64,000 nucleotides of DNA, from NCBI GenBank assembly GCA_008931825.1, contig QXVZ01010116.1, positions 1-64,000 on the forward strand, in the 5' to 3' direction. This DNA is from Phallusia fumigata (taxonomy: Eukaryota; Chordata; Ascidiacea; Phlebobranchia; Ascidiidae). The translations under genes were made by a program, and so were the position numbers. Shown here one piece after another: positions 27,001-42,000 of this stretch. The notes below the pieces were generated by a model. That model searched no databases and was not told the origin of the DNA. It was given only the letters and a program-made list of their open reading frames with translations. How positions within the stretch are numbered: position 1 is the stretch's first letter; each line of letters opens with the position of its first letter.

Positions 27001-30000
27001 CGTTCCAACCACATCAGGAATTTCAGAACAACCACGCAATAATGGATCTAGACGAAGTCAAAAATTGTAAACAAAGAAAAATATTAATGCCAAAAGAAAA
27101 AGCTGACCTTTTGCAAACGGCATTGAGCACACAACGCTACTGGACAAATATTGTTGAGATGAAAGAAAGAACCACTGATAAAAGGACCGGGACCCTTCAA
27201 CTGATCTTACAGCGCCCACGGTCGTTCCGTCACTCGCCGTAATGCGAGCATCCGTATAGAATGCGTTAAATGTCCGCTAAAAATAAACAGGTTTCATCCC
27301 TGGTCGTTTCATAGTTCGTTAATATATGTTATTTAAGCCCACTTTCTGTCACTTACCTCATCCAGGAGGCCTAGCTGAGTGTGCTGCCATACGAGCATAT
27401 TTCTGACCCTTGAATATTTTACATCAAAATAGAACCTAAGCGCTTTTCCCGCAGCAAATTTTTCATCCAAAAATTCTTGCAGTTTGTATTGTTCTGCCAA
27501 CGATGTAACACCAGGTAGTGTTGCGCCGACATCCGCACAAATACGCTGTGCCTGCTCGAAGGTTGCGTCGGTGTCAAAAACCTTGAAGCAATTTTCACCG
27601 ATTTGATGCCAGCCCGTCAGACAGCCACTCCCTGAAATAATCGCTGCTTTTAAAACTTTTCACATTGGGCGTGCCATAACAGACATATTAAAACTAAATG
27701 TAACTTTTTTCACACGAATCCCTTTTATACCAAAAGTAAATGAAGCATTTACTTTGCACTCTTACAATCAGGACCGTATATTAGGTATACAGGATTTTTG
27801 TATACACTCATTACCTGGATTTAATAGGGAGTTGAAGAAAATGTAAGTGTGTTATTTAACCGAAAATCTTGCGACCCATGTAAAAGTGAATAAAAGAAAC
27901 GCAACATTGCGCAGGTAAAGCGAAAACATTGTTTTACTATCATTTACAAAAACACTTGTTTTCTCTGCCTGACTTCTTCGTTTTTAAAGGTTTCCTAGTA
28001 AGCTTAAGCGTTTTTTATAGTACCAATATTCAAATTTTCTGCTAATGACTTCAATTCAAGTAGAGGGTGTTTAAATAGTGCACAAAGTGTGGTTTCGTGG
28101 TATTTTTTCATGATTGGGGTTCCGAGGTCAGATAATGATACTTTTCGCCACCACACAAGAGGTTTTTTTCAAATTTACCTCACCTAGATAAATAAACGGC
28201 AGACCGTTAACAACGCCATCCCAGAAATGGATCTCTCCGATTTCAAGTACACTAAATCCACTTGGATAGTCGCTTCTCCTTCCAATCATAATAGACCAAA
28301 ATGGGTCAAAAACTTGCTTTTCAGGTCTTGGAGTTACAATTTTCCTCCAAAAATTGGTATGGGCGACAGGAACGTCATTAAGGAAGAAACTCATTCCTGT
28401 AAGAAACAGTTGACACGGTCCCATTACTAAAACAGTACAAAAATCAGCCGGGGNTTCACACGAATCCCTTTTATACCAAAAGTAAATGAAACATTTACAG
28501 GATTTTTGTTTCACTCATTACCTGGATTTAATAGGGAGTTGAAGAAAATGTAAGTGTGTTATTTAACCGAAAATCTTACGACCCATGTAAAAGTGAAAAA
28601 AAGAAACGCAATATTGCGCAGGTAAAGCGAAAACATTGTTTTACTATCATTTACAAAAACACTTGTTTTCTCTGCCTGACTTCTTCGTTTTAAAGGTTTC
28701 TTAGTAAGCTTAAGCGTTTTTTATAGTACCAATATTCAAATTTTCTGATAATGACTTCAATACGTTTTCAAGTGGAGGGTGTTTAAATAGTGCAGAAAGT
28801 GTGGTTTCGTGGCATTTTTTCATGATTGGGGTTCCGAGGTCAGACAATGATACTTTTCGCCACCACACAAGATGTTTTTTTTTAAATTTAACTCACCTAG
28901 ATAAATAAACGGCAGACCGTTAACAACGCCATCCCAAAAATGGATCTCTCCGATTTCAAGTACACTGAATCCACTTGGATAGTCGCTTCTCCTTCCAATC
29001 ATAATAGACCGAAATGGGTCAAAAACTTGCTTTTCAGGTCTTGGAATTACAATTTTCCTCCAAAAATTGGTATGGGCGACAGGAACGTCATTAAGAAAGA
29101 AACTCATTCCTGTAAGAAACAGTTGACACGGTCGCATTACTAAAACAGTACAAAAATCAGCCGGGGAGTTTTGTAATCGTTCTAATTTGTTTTTGCATAG
29201 TTTTATTTTACTGATCGCCTTGCACAAAAAAGTAAACTATTTTCCTTGTGCGGTGGATATCATCCCAGCTAACAATTTGACGTCCTTTCGACGTAGATTT
29301 TTGGTTATGTTTGGTCGATAAGACGTTGAAACCGAACGTTTTTTTTACGTAAATGTGTCGACTCCAGACGACGTAGATGCNCAATCATAATAGACCGAAA
29401 TGGGTCAAAAACTTGCTTTTCAGGTCTTGGAATTACAATTTTCCTCCAAAAATTGGTATGGGCGACAGGAACGTCATTAAGAAAGAAACTCATTCCTGTA
29501 AGAAACAGTTGACACGGTCGCATTACTAAAACAGTACAAAAATCAGCCGGGGAGTTTTGTAATCGTTCTAATTTGTTTTTGCATAGTTTTATTTTACTGA
29601 TCGCCTTGCACAAAAAAGTAAACTATTTTCCTTGTGCGGTGGATATCATATTCATACCATAAGTTGTGTAATTTGTACTTTTTTTTCAAAAAAAAAACGA
29701 AATATGGCAGGAAACTGTTATGGACCAAGAATCACCTCAAACACATGCTTCACAGCAATGACATTTAGTTTTATTAAATCAACTGCTGTACATGTGCAAA
29801 GACCAAAGAACATATTTTTGACCAAAAAACCTATGTTTTTTCACAATGCTTCAATATTCTGTTATTAGCCTCCATGGTGATTTTATTTGAAAATTAATTA
29901 CCTGATCAAGCAAGTTTAAGCATACAGAGGTACCCACCACTATCTGGATGCCATGAGATTCTTATTAATGCGTACTCGCTGGGTTTGTAAGAAATGTCTA

Positions 30001-33000
30001 ACTTCCATATCTTTAATCCAGTTGAAACTTCAGCAAAATATCGACCTGACCACTTATAAAAGCTAAACCCACGGGACCAAGGCGCAGTTCCACTGGTAAT
30101 GACATAACATTCATCTTTCTGAAAAGTATAAAATCGCGACTTTGGGTAAAGTTTATGGTTTTGTATTATAATCAGTGTCAAGAAGTCTTACACTTTAAAA
30201 AATACTGCTATTTCGAAACATCTAGTTGACATTTATAATGCAGAGTTCACTGCTAAACTAACAGCAATTGTAATGGGTAAGTGTTGACGAACATCGTTTA
30301 TTTTTCGTACCTTGTCGTAGCATTCGGTGAGTTTAAACCAAAACTGTATTGTAAATCCATTTTTACAATGTAGAAGATCGTGCAGGCAGTTGATTGATCC
30401 CAAGTTTTTGGATTTGAGTTCAAGCCAACCATATGAGTCCTTTGGCAGAGAACTAGCACTACTTAGGCTTGCATAGTTCCACAAACCAATACGTCGATTA
30501 AACGGAGCCCCGACAAAACTCCAACTAAGTCTATTGATGTTACCTTTTTTCTGTTGATAGAAGTTTTGAAAACATAAAGTATATGTATTTTTTGGACAAA
30601 TATACATACAAATATCGACATACAAAGTTGCTTGATTTACCTCAAAGACTAACGAGCCATCTCTAGTTCTAAGACCATCGTCGTGGACTTGAAAATGCAC
30701 TGGAGATGATAACATATTGATCTCGTCTGTAACAAATCAGTTTGCGTTACTACATTTAGAAAACATAAAACTGCTGAGTTAATAGTGTTTGATGCAATTT
30801 GTACTTTTTTGTTGAAAAAAGCAAACCGCTTTACTTTTGCGCTGTAGTAGACGTAAACAGGTAGATATATTTTTATTAGTAAACAGTTGTACAATGCACA
30901 GTCATATTGTTTAAATACAGTAAAAATACCTGCCCACATTACAATATCCAAGGACTGTTCAATAAACCAAACTTCACTTAAATGTGTCCCATCATCGGCC
31001 AAAAGCACGTCGTTGTTTTTGTATGTTACACGCATTGGTCCGATCAAAAGTTCAGGAAATGAATCCGGTCGCTCAAATACGTCACTTGGCATTTCGACTA
31101 GAGGAGTTGTTTTCGCGGTTTTGCAAAAGTCAGGCCAGCGTTTGCAAAAAACCCATTTTCCATCTTCGTGATACTGAAGCCAGAATGTCACCGTCGTGTT
31201 TTTCCATATCGACCAACTGTAAAAACATCTTTCTTTGCACTCAAAACGTTTCCTTGCTTAAATTGTGTTTTTATAAAGCCCGGTAAGTTTAAATATCGCC
31301 AAAAACGACCATAATGTATGATGGTAGGGCACAATTAGGCGCTTTATGTAACGGTATACCCAAGCTTGAAGCTTTTTTTAACTATTGTCAGAATTTAGAC
31401 TAAACCACTGTGGTTTCTATCTCACGGCAATAAAACCAATTAAATTACCTGATAATGCCAACATGATGATACGTGTCCGTCTTGTGATAAACAGACACCT
31501 CCCACAGGTTTTTTTGTCCACTTTTTAAAATATGAACACGAAAACCAAAAGTTTTAACATATTTAACAATAGCTAAGTGAGGAAGGTTGCCAATTATTAA
31601 AATGTGGTCAGGATTTTTATCGAGGACAACATCATATTCATAGGGTACCTGCGTAGAAAAAACAACCACCACAAAAAATGCGCGAGAAATTATTGTCAAG
31701 AGACCCACTTTTATCTTGAATGAAACAGTAAACCCGCTGGAACAGTAAATTGGACTACCAGGACATCGGTTAACAAAACGTCCACACGCTTGATGGAACC
31801 TATCCGTACTTCTGTGCAACAATAACGTTTTGAGAGTAAATGTTCCTTACCAAAAATTTCATGTACCCTTACGCCGTGCAATTTTCTCCTCCATATAGAG
31901 TGGCCTTGACTGGTTGCGTAGTTGATACGTTAGCTAACCATTGATACCGAATAGGTTTATTTCCTGTACAAGAATATTAAAATCTAGTAGCATATTTGCT
32001 AAAACATGTTTTATATTTTGTTCCCAATTTTTATGCTATAGCAAAGAACACTTGGTTTAAATTGTTCCAGCTTAAAATTGTTAGCCGGTAGTGTGGGGGG
32101 CAACTATAGTGTGGGGGGATATACATTGAATATTATGAAACGTTGGTCTTTAAGAATCAATACTTAAAGCATGTCTAATGGCGAAAACTCAGCGTTGATC
32201 TATTCTGAAGCTATTAAGTACAATATTGACCTTCTGCAACAAAACCTGCCATATGAGCACACTACACTGTCCGCTTAGCAAAAATGTTGTTATACCTTTC
32301 ATATTTTCGCTCTCATCTACCGTTAAGCTTTCGTCAAACATTGTCATTTCATCCAGATCAAACTCTCCGTCTACAGAGGTGCTTCCAATGACAAAAGTGG
32401 ATTTTTGACAGTTGGGAAGGTGTCCATTAAAAGTAAAAGGATTTGGTTTGGTTCCGGCCTCTTCTACCAAATCAACGAACAACCGAACTTGATTTGACGA
32501 ACTCACGTTAAACCAAACATTTGTCCATTTCTGTGAAGGAATAGTCGCATTAATTCACGTAGTTCTCGCTACAACGATATGAAATCTACTTACCCGGTGG
32601 GTGGCGAAAAAAGTTATAATCGATGTTTGAGTTTTAGTGTGAACAACTAAATTAAAGTATTTTCCACTCGCAAGAATTAAGGACCACCCTTTGCACATGT
32701 GGTCATCGGTAATTCCACCTAATAATTTTTAGTAAAATTCCTTAAATTAAAGAATTAGAAACACTGTTCAAAAGCCACATGGACTTTAAAATACGGTAAA
32801 TGTTATAGTTTGATTCAGAAGACGTTTTGACAATTTCTTAGGTCATCATCGGTTTTACTTGTTCGTGTTGCATGATAACATTTTAATTTTCACTAGTATT
32901 ATAAAACCCAGGTCAAAACAAAGTCATCTCACACTTTCCACTGACATGTGATGTGCTTAACTTGTGACTAAAGACAAACAGTTAAAAATTTGAAATAAAA

Positions 33001-36000
33001 AAATTAATAGTTGATGCAGTGCACAAACCTGCGTTCATTACAATCAAATCGCCTTTGGTGGGCCAATGCATAACCCGTATCCAAAAAGAAACCGTCAAAC
33101 CATGTTTGCACCTTTGGGCATTCAATAAACTTCCCCAACATTCGTTGCCTGATGTTGATACTTGGTTACCTTGTCTAAACAAGGAAAAAATACTGCGTAA
33201 TGAAGAAGGGTAAAACTGGTAACAGTTTAACAGTCCTAAGAGCAAAGGTTTTATTAAACATTTAGCTTTTAGTTAGAATGTACCTGAATCGCAAAGCATT
33301 ATTCCGCACGCCTGTTACAAGTTGAGGATAAGAATTTATCCACTGCCACATTAACGGTCTCCAACCAAAACCCTGGCGTTTCAAGAATGCTAACTCAAAT
33401 GGAGGCGATCCAAGGTGAAGCAGTTCATCAAACGTGATCAACAAAGGCTCTAAATATTTTTGGCATAGTACATGTATATCGTGTAGTAACAAGGTTTTAT
33501 GACAAATTAGTAATGAACGTGCTGAAAAACCATCAGTCCATGATTTCAGTTTTTAACATTACCGGTAAAATTGTACATAGCACTCAAATTATCTCAAATT
33601 ATTGCTCAGCAAAATACAATTTTTGTAAAAAATGTTCAAAGAAATTTATTTTCCAACCTTCATGTGATTGCTGAGGTTACTTTTCGTAACAAATAAGAAT
33701 AAAACAAGGTTCTAGCGTTCTTAGGGACATCCGTATATGTTTGAAAATACTTGCATTTTGCAAAAACGAATATTTTTCAGCACTCTTGGAAATAAATCAT
33801 GCACACAATTTATACTGCGGCACACAGTTTGGGAATCACTGCTATAGAGCAATGGACCTGAACCTTTCTGTAATAAGACAAGTTGTTTATTTATTAAGTA
33901 ACTGACCCTTGTGTTGTGGAACAGGTATAACGATAGAACCTTTGACAGGTTCTCCGTACAATCTCCCAGTCGAGTTAATTGGACAAAGAAAGCTTTCTTT
34001 CTGCAGTTGGCGACACAACATCACAAAACTTCCGACAAAACTGCTTTCTGCATTTTCTTCTGACTTGTTTTTTAATCCACCAAAGTCGTGCCGTGGAAGA
34101 ATAATTCCGTTCTGCTTTAGCGAAGCAGAAAGATTTGTCCACGCTTCATCTAGCCACCTTCCTTCTGTCACTATGGCAACGAATATCATTTCTTCCTAAA
34201 ATGTTGATGAAAAGTTACCAGTTTCCAAGATGGCTGTATTTGTAGAAATTTGGCGAAAAAGCGTTTTTTATTCTGACACAAACGTATGTTATATTTACAA
34301 ACCGTTACTAAATTCGACATTTGTCCACTCGAACCATTGTAAGGCATTCCTTCATTGTACTGTATAATATTGCCCAACTCATCATGACCAGTCACGTGAA
34401 TGCAACCAACCAAGGAGCAATTTCGTTCGCTTGACGACCACTGATTGCAGAAAAGAAACTTTGGTAAAATCTTAGTCGAAATGGTATTGTTTTGTTATTG
34501 TTTAAAGTCAAACACTGTTATTGTTTAAAGTCGGAATATAAAAAATTCAACCATTTATCACAAAACGTTTTTCTTTTTTACATGAAGTACAATGTTGCTG
34601 TGTAAAACTTACCGCTACATGATGGCCGTTTACCATAAGACTAGCGAAACCTGGAAAGAATTCGTTGGAATACGAAGAAAGATAAAAGTGGACTTGTGTC
34701 GTACCTATTTGAATAAAAGTACCAAAGCAGTTTGTAAGAACATTGTTCAAACCGAAATGTGTGCAAATAATGCAAATATATATCTCATATTTTGTCTTAC
34801 GTGTCAGGTCAATTTTACAAGCATATCCGTACGGCAACAACTGCGATGTCCGCAAGCATTGGGTTTGTTGCCAATCAGTTGCGCTAGATGAATGCATGTA
34901 TAGGCAAATGGGACTGTCTGTAGTCCTTCCAATATTACCACAACCGAAGCCCTAAAAAAGAAGATATGATAACAATAGGTATTTACTTTTCACTGAATAT
35001 GCACACCGCGTAAACGTTAGTCTAGAAAAAATTTCCTCTTTTACTGTTTTTTAATATACATAGCAGAAAGATTACACTCACGCAATGCGACCCATCTATC
35101 CAAAATGCCTCAGACGTCGCCCGGTCAATCATAAGTCCAATCCATATGTACGATACTGCATGTTCGTTCATAAGATCTACACGATACAAAAGAGTTTCAA
35201 AACCAAAATAGTTTGCAAAACAATTTCCCTGTGTAGTATAAAAATTTGTTTGATAAACTAAAATTAAACAACGACTGGCAGCGGTATTTTGGCGAAAATG
35301 CGACCTCAACAGTGTACCTCTAAAACATGTCATGTTCCTACGCGGATCCACAGCAATTTATAACTGTGTAATTCAGCGTTTACCCAAACGTAATATGGCC
35401 TTTTAACCCAACACACTCAACAGTACGAATCCCGTTTAGGCATTTAATATCTGTACGTAAGTCAAGGGCCTCAGTTGATGCTCTCGCGTGGCGAAACTTT
35501 TTTGTTTTTTATGATTTTATCGGTATGGTGGCCATTAAGTCAAGTGCTGGCCCTCTTGCAACAAACCTTGCACAAAACTTTGTTCCGCTTTGGAATGCAG
35601 CGACATCAAGTGTCCGCCGATTGTCATACATTTGTTTTCTGCTTGATAAAAGTCCACGGGGTCATCCGCCTGTAGTTAGCAGCTAATTAATCTACAGCAC
35701 CGAGTAAGCAAAACAAAACCTTAATGAACTTAAGCTCTTGTAAACCCAACGGGGATTACAAAATATTCAAAAACGTTGCTACTATTTACCTGAAGATAAA
35801 AGCAACTGTTTTCGAATTGTTTCCACCCAGACGGACAACTAATCATTTCAATGCAAATCTGTTTGAATAATAAGGCCACTGGTTATATTTAATATAGCTT
35901 ACCAACAAAATATCACTGCGGTGTAAAAACACGTCGGCATTAATTATTTAAAAAGTGCAATTCAAAAAATTTTAATAATTGACACACTTACTTTGCCGTT

Positions 36001-39000
36001 TCCAGTAAATCCTTGTTGACACACGCAGTGAAATGATCCAGGATCTTCGACGCAAATTGCACTTTTGTGGCACTCGTCTTTGTATTCGTCGCACATGGTA
36101 TAATTACGTTCGCACGTGACAATCTTTTCCTCCAATTGATTTCTTTTCGGTGCTTCAGCATTAAAAAACAAATTTAATGTTATTCAAGTAATGAACACGT
36201 AATTTAGGACCTATTTTACACAGCTGGAATCAGTAAATTGCAAAAAATACACTTTCTACATTTGCAAAATTCTATTTCACTGTCGGTGCTTGTTCAAACA
36301 AATCATAAAAGTATTTTTTGCAAATCAAACATTATCTTGGTTTTATCATCATCATTGATTCACTAGATTACAGTTAATAACATTGCATATTAATTTAAGA
36401 GACAATGGAATTTCGCAAACGTACGGTACCTTGTAGAAACCGTTGACACAGCGAAACCGTGTTATTTGCTGAATCACAAGCAACAGGTAGCAAGGTTCCA
36501 TTCGCAATTATTACACAGCCTTCAGTTTCGCTACCACCGGGTTCACTTTCCATCCATGGATTATTTAGGTTGATACCATTGCGAGAGACAAATTTTTGTA
36601 GCGCTGAATTATAGTAAAACGCAATCCACATGCGAGACTTAGGAACAAACACATTTTCCGCTAAAAACCTAAAACAGGTAATTGAAACAATGATAAAAAA
36701 TGTTTACCCATCAAGGATATCAACTGTAAGCTATAGCGATATGGAGCAGCGTTACACAAAAAAGCAGCAAACGGGTTAAAACTGATTATTCGAACCTAAA
36801 CGCTTCTTCATTTGAGAGATCGAAAAACGCCAACTCTCCGCCACGTTCCCAACATTGTTTCTGCGCATCGTCAACAGATGTAGCAACTTCAGACGTCACA
36901 AAATATACGTATTCACTGTAGGGAGTACCTTTCCATTTGGGGTCAACGTTGTCCTCTACCATAGAAAAAACACCATAACAACCTCCATTACTACATACAT
37001 TAAAATGCGTCAATCGTTACATCATTTTGATACAATAGTGGACAGAAATAAACACAAACAATACTTTTTAGATTGTTATCCGTCAATTTCACGTTAGCAC
37101 ATTTAACGTTTTTACAAATAATTCATCACATTTTTACTAATTTTGTAACTGGATTTATAGACCAAAATGTAGTTGGTTTTGGTATATTTAAGTAGTGACC
37201 CTGTTTCATGATGTCGTAAGAGCGTACGTCACCTAGTAGACAATCCAGCCCTGGTTGCCGCAATCAGGAAACAATCTTATTTTTTTCTGTACTTTTTTCT
37301 GATGTAATTTACTATTTCTTATGTATCTTCTTATTGCTGGTGAGTACTTTTTGGAGTTAGGACTGTGGCCAATTATATTCACTTTACTTGTAGTTTCACA
37401 TAAACTCTTTTGTCCCGAACAACAATCAAATTATATTATCGCACCTGTTGCGCAATTTTATATTGCTGGGTCGCCGATAGTGTAAAATAAGCTTGGGGTA
37501 TCATTGGCTTTAGTAGGAAAATGTAATTGCAGGGTTTCGACTGTTTCATAATGATGATCACACCCTTTTGATCAAAGTGTGTGTATTAGGCATAAGTCGC
37601 TACGAGTCGCCAACACTGTAACTATCTGTCTGACGCGAATTAATAATGTCCCCACATCAATCCTGAGTCGACATAAACCGTCAAATTCAATAGTTAACAA
37701 AACGCGATATCCTAATAACATCATCCCACAGTTTTCGACACTATATAACTTAGCACATGCAAAAAAAGTTAAATTTATTTTGGAAATAAATTTATATCCG
37801 TGTGGGCTAGAGCACAAGTGTTTGATGGCTGTAAAGTAGTTTTTAGGGAAATTAACTAAACTGCGTATTTTAATAGATGGTAAAGCCTAAAAATTCCAAA
37901 TACTACTTTTTAAATTTGGCCCAGCTCCGAGACAGAGCTGCCTTAAAATAAGTCACAGGGGGGAACTATCGAATAATCAAGGCATAACGCAAGGATCGCT
38001 ACCCCTTCATTTGTGTTGTCCCATCTTATTTTGATCATATGTTTGTTGAATCTTATGTTGTATGCACTATGTTAATTTAATTTACTTTTATTTTAGCTTG
38101 AGCGTTACTCGACGCTATGAAGTGGCCCTGCAATCCTCGGCACAGATTCTGCAGCACTTAAATTTGGAAGAAAAATTTCCCTTACGTCCATCAATATTTT
38201 TTAAACTGATAATCTAACATGCTATACTGCTTTATATTTTTTTTAGATTTCTCGCCCACGACAGCTATACTTACCCGGTGTGTAAAGCCTGTAGCATGTC
38301 GGATTTCCAGCGATCGGTTCTTCGTAACAACAACCCTTCAATATACAGTCTGCCTTGTTTAAATTCTGTCCTGACAAACATTCTTCACGAAACTCTTTAT
38401 TAATATTGCAGCGAGCTGTAAAAGTGAGTCAAAGCGTTACTTTTATTCTGCTGTTAAAATTGTTTCAAAATCCAAAAATACTAAATGGTAAAATTGCAGC
38501 ATACGTTCAAAAATCTTACCTGCCAAACGTTGACAAAGTGCATTTGTAATCGTAGTTGTACAATCCACTCCCAACAACTGGTTGTCAAGAAAAACAACAC
38601 AATCTTTGTTTTCGGCAAGTGTAAGGACATTTTCGTCTATTGAGTCGTGGGTGATTCCCATCAAAGCACCTTTTTGGTTTGGGAACGATCGAAACATCAT
38701 ATGCTGGAGAAATCTTGAAAATATATTAGTTTTTTTGTTCAAGATTGTGCAGAAAGGCTAAATAATTTACACAACTGGGCATATGTGTGAAGTGACTACA
38801 AGCGATTATGGCAAAACTTTTCACGTTGCACAGTATTAGGTGGTTGCAGTACACATAAACATCAAGTTGTGGACTAATGAAAAACCTTACCAAAACGAAA
38901 AATATGATTGGTATAGTGCATTGGTTCTAATTTTTTTACATTTGGGTCCGCATGCAATTTTTTACAATAATTTGTGGTGCACTAAAATTTAACTTGAATT

Positions 39001-42000
39001 ATACTTTTCGTTCGAATACAATTTAGCAATATGGTTTGCGTATGTAACAATCGCGTCAATTGTTACGTATGATTTCATAAAGCACCATTATGCGGTGTGC
39101 CACAACGGGCGCAATCAACGATCACATAAAACTTACAAATGGAATATATCAGTAGTTACGCGTTCGAGCATTGTGGACGGAGAGAGAGAGACAGAAGACG
39201 TTTCGCGGTTTCCCTAAAATCGCTTTACAGATCCCTAGGGTAGAGCGGACCCCAATTTGAGAACCACTGGTTTCGTGTGTAATCAAGTGTTTGATGTTGC
39301 CGGGACGCTTTGGGATTATTTGTGCGAATTAATCCTTGCATAGAAAGTCCACCCTCTGCTTTCATATTTATTTTAGTTAAGCACAAATGGTTCGTGACTT
39401 GCAGCAATTTATTTGTTACAAAAAAATCAATGGACACTTCTACAGCGCTCGTGAATACAGAATAATTGTTTAATTTAGTAAATAAATTGCTTTTATTTTA
39501 AGAATGAGATCGTGAGATATTTAAAAAGGTTTTCAGTAGAAATATTTTTTCAGCAGTCCATGATCGAAACTTTTTGTCAAGTTTTCAGGTACACTCACTG
39601 AAATTCCATTTTGCTATCCAGACCAACATATGCTACTTCCCCTCCTTCTTCAATACATTTTTGTTTTCCTAGTTCCATATTGACTGGGCCAAAATTGCCT
39701 CCGAATGAATTAACTGAGTTCTCCAAGTGTATCAACATATATTCGTAACTGCTATATACTGACTTGAGCCATGAGTCGCTTGAAAAGGCGTCGCCTTGAA
39801 CGAAAATATAAGCTCAATTTTAAAATTTAAACGAAATTTATCTCTGCATTAGAATTACACTTACAAGTTGCAAAAAAACACTAATGGCTGATAACAAAGT
39901 AATTACACTCGTTTTACGGCTTTCAACCCGATCAAATGTATCCTAACTCGACGATTAACTATTATCTGTAGAAGACTTCTTCTCCTCTCCATGTTGTTAT
40001 CTTACATTTGTACATGCGTACTGAATTCATGAAGTTGCATTGTGGTTTAAACATTTACCAGTCAAATACGANATTAACTATTATCTGTAGAAGACTTCTT
40101 CTCCTCTCCATGTTGTTATCTTACATTTGTACATGCGTACTGAATTCATGAAGTTGCATTGTGGTTTAAACATTTACCAGTCAAATACGATCCAATAGGT
40201 GTGGTATTGAGTTAACCTGACCGAAACTCAGTATCCAAAAAAATCAAATGCTACTCACCAGTCAGTTGTTTGACGAAGCAACTGGGATAATCTGAAGACG
40301 TTGCATGATAACAATGTCCAGCGTCTAAACATTGTTGTTTGGTCACAGCCACATTAAACGCAACGCGCCTGTACCGTGGCTGAACATCGCAACCAACCAA
40401 ATCTGGATAGAAACAAACAGAAAAAGCCTAATTCAGCAAAGCCAATTATTAATATTTACTGTTACAACAAAGAAACAACAGTAGAATGATGCATAAAGCA
40501 TGTACTGTAGTAGGAAAAACAGGATTTACGTTACCGGTTGAAATTTCAAAAATCGCTGCATCATCCAACCCTTCAGTGATGACAAATCCATTGTTTTTGC
40601 GTTTCATGTATTTGTTCGGTTCATCTACCAGCTCAAATGTTGCAAAAATAAAATCGCTCTGTGCTGACTGAAAAATCAACTGCAATTACAAAACAACAGA
40701 GACTTGGAAACTCTTTTAACATTACCAAATTATAGTCAAATGCAAGTTTGCTTCCTGTTTGCAAACTGCCCTTCATTGTAAAACTTCCGTCCACGTCAAC
40801 CCGCATGTACGCGTCTCTGGTTTTTAAACGAAGGAAAACATTTTTTGCCAAAGAATCGGACAAAATCGATAAATAAAACTTTTCATGATCGACTTGGGAT
40901 AGAATAAGATCATCTAATACATCAACCGCTGCACCCTCAGACGAATCAGTGTGTGGATGAATTGTAAACGGGCCAGCAACCCGAAGCAGTTCTTCTGCAT
41001 CATCTGCGAAGGTACACTCGATACAAATTTTGATAATACACTTAATTTGGGCTTCTGCCTGAGCTTTTTGCTGGTATGAATATATGTTGCGAGCGTATAC
41101 TAAAACAAAGCTTGTAACAAAATACCAAAAAAAAACAAGTGAGTTTTAAAAATGAAGTAATATGTTTGTTTAATTCTACCTGGTATGCCATAAACCTGGT
41201 TTGATTGATAACCGCCTTTTCCATCATTCAAACAATTTAATGACTTTTGTGACAAAAACACGTTGTGTTCGTCAGCGGAGACAAAGCATTGACCGCCATT
41301 TTGTAGAGCAAATGTCTTTAAGCCCAGAGACCGTGTGGCCATGTAACACTTGAGCAATGCAAATTTGCGGCTTCGAAACGAACCATCCAAGAAGAACGAT
41401 TTACCGTCTAGCTGTGATATTTGTGAATGGGATTCTTTATGCCACCAACACCCCAAATTCTTCAGGGTCACTAAATTCAAACCCAAAAAATGTTTTAGAA
41501 GTGTTTTATTTTATAAAGTTAGATGATAAATTGTCTATACCCGTAGTTGGTAAAAATTTGGCATAACAATTTCCGTTTACTTCTCTAAAATAACAACCAA
41601 GTTTTGAGCAATTTTTAGCAGATACATTTGTTGTGCAAAGAACGTCACTTGGCATCATTGTGTCATCTAAAAAACAGGACAAGTGTTTTTAAACAGATAA
41701 ACCACAAATTATTGTACTTGGTATGCTTATGTATCCACCGCTTGTATAATTACCTAGGTGATAATTTTCAGTTGTTATAGCATCCGTAACTGGCCCGTTT
41801 CCCGAAATTTCTAGGAAACAGAAACAATATTGTGTGTTTGATATGGTTACGGTAAGCAAAACCTTCAACATTTTCCACAATGTTGTCTTACAAAAGCGTA
41901 AAAAACATGCATATATATTTTTAATTATGCAGATAACGATTAGCAACATAAATACAAGTTGAGATAGCAACATAAATACAACTCAACCCAGTTGAGTTAG

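Noticed and set aside
26757-27242. 161-codon open frame on the plus strand
   Set aside because: It is antisense to the WSC and C-type lectin exons of the polycystin gene and crosses the intron between them; no domain is visible.
39954-40190. True tandem repeat in an intron
   Set aside because: Apparently identical copies meet at a single n, the pattern of an unmerged contig overlap.
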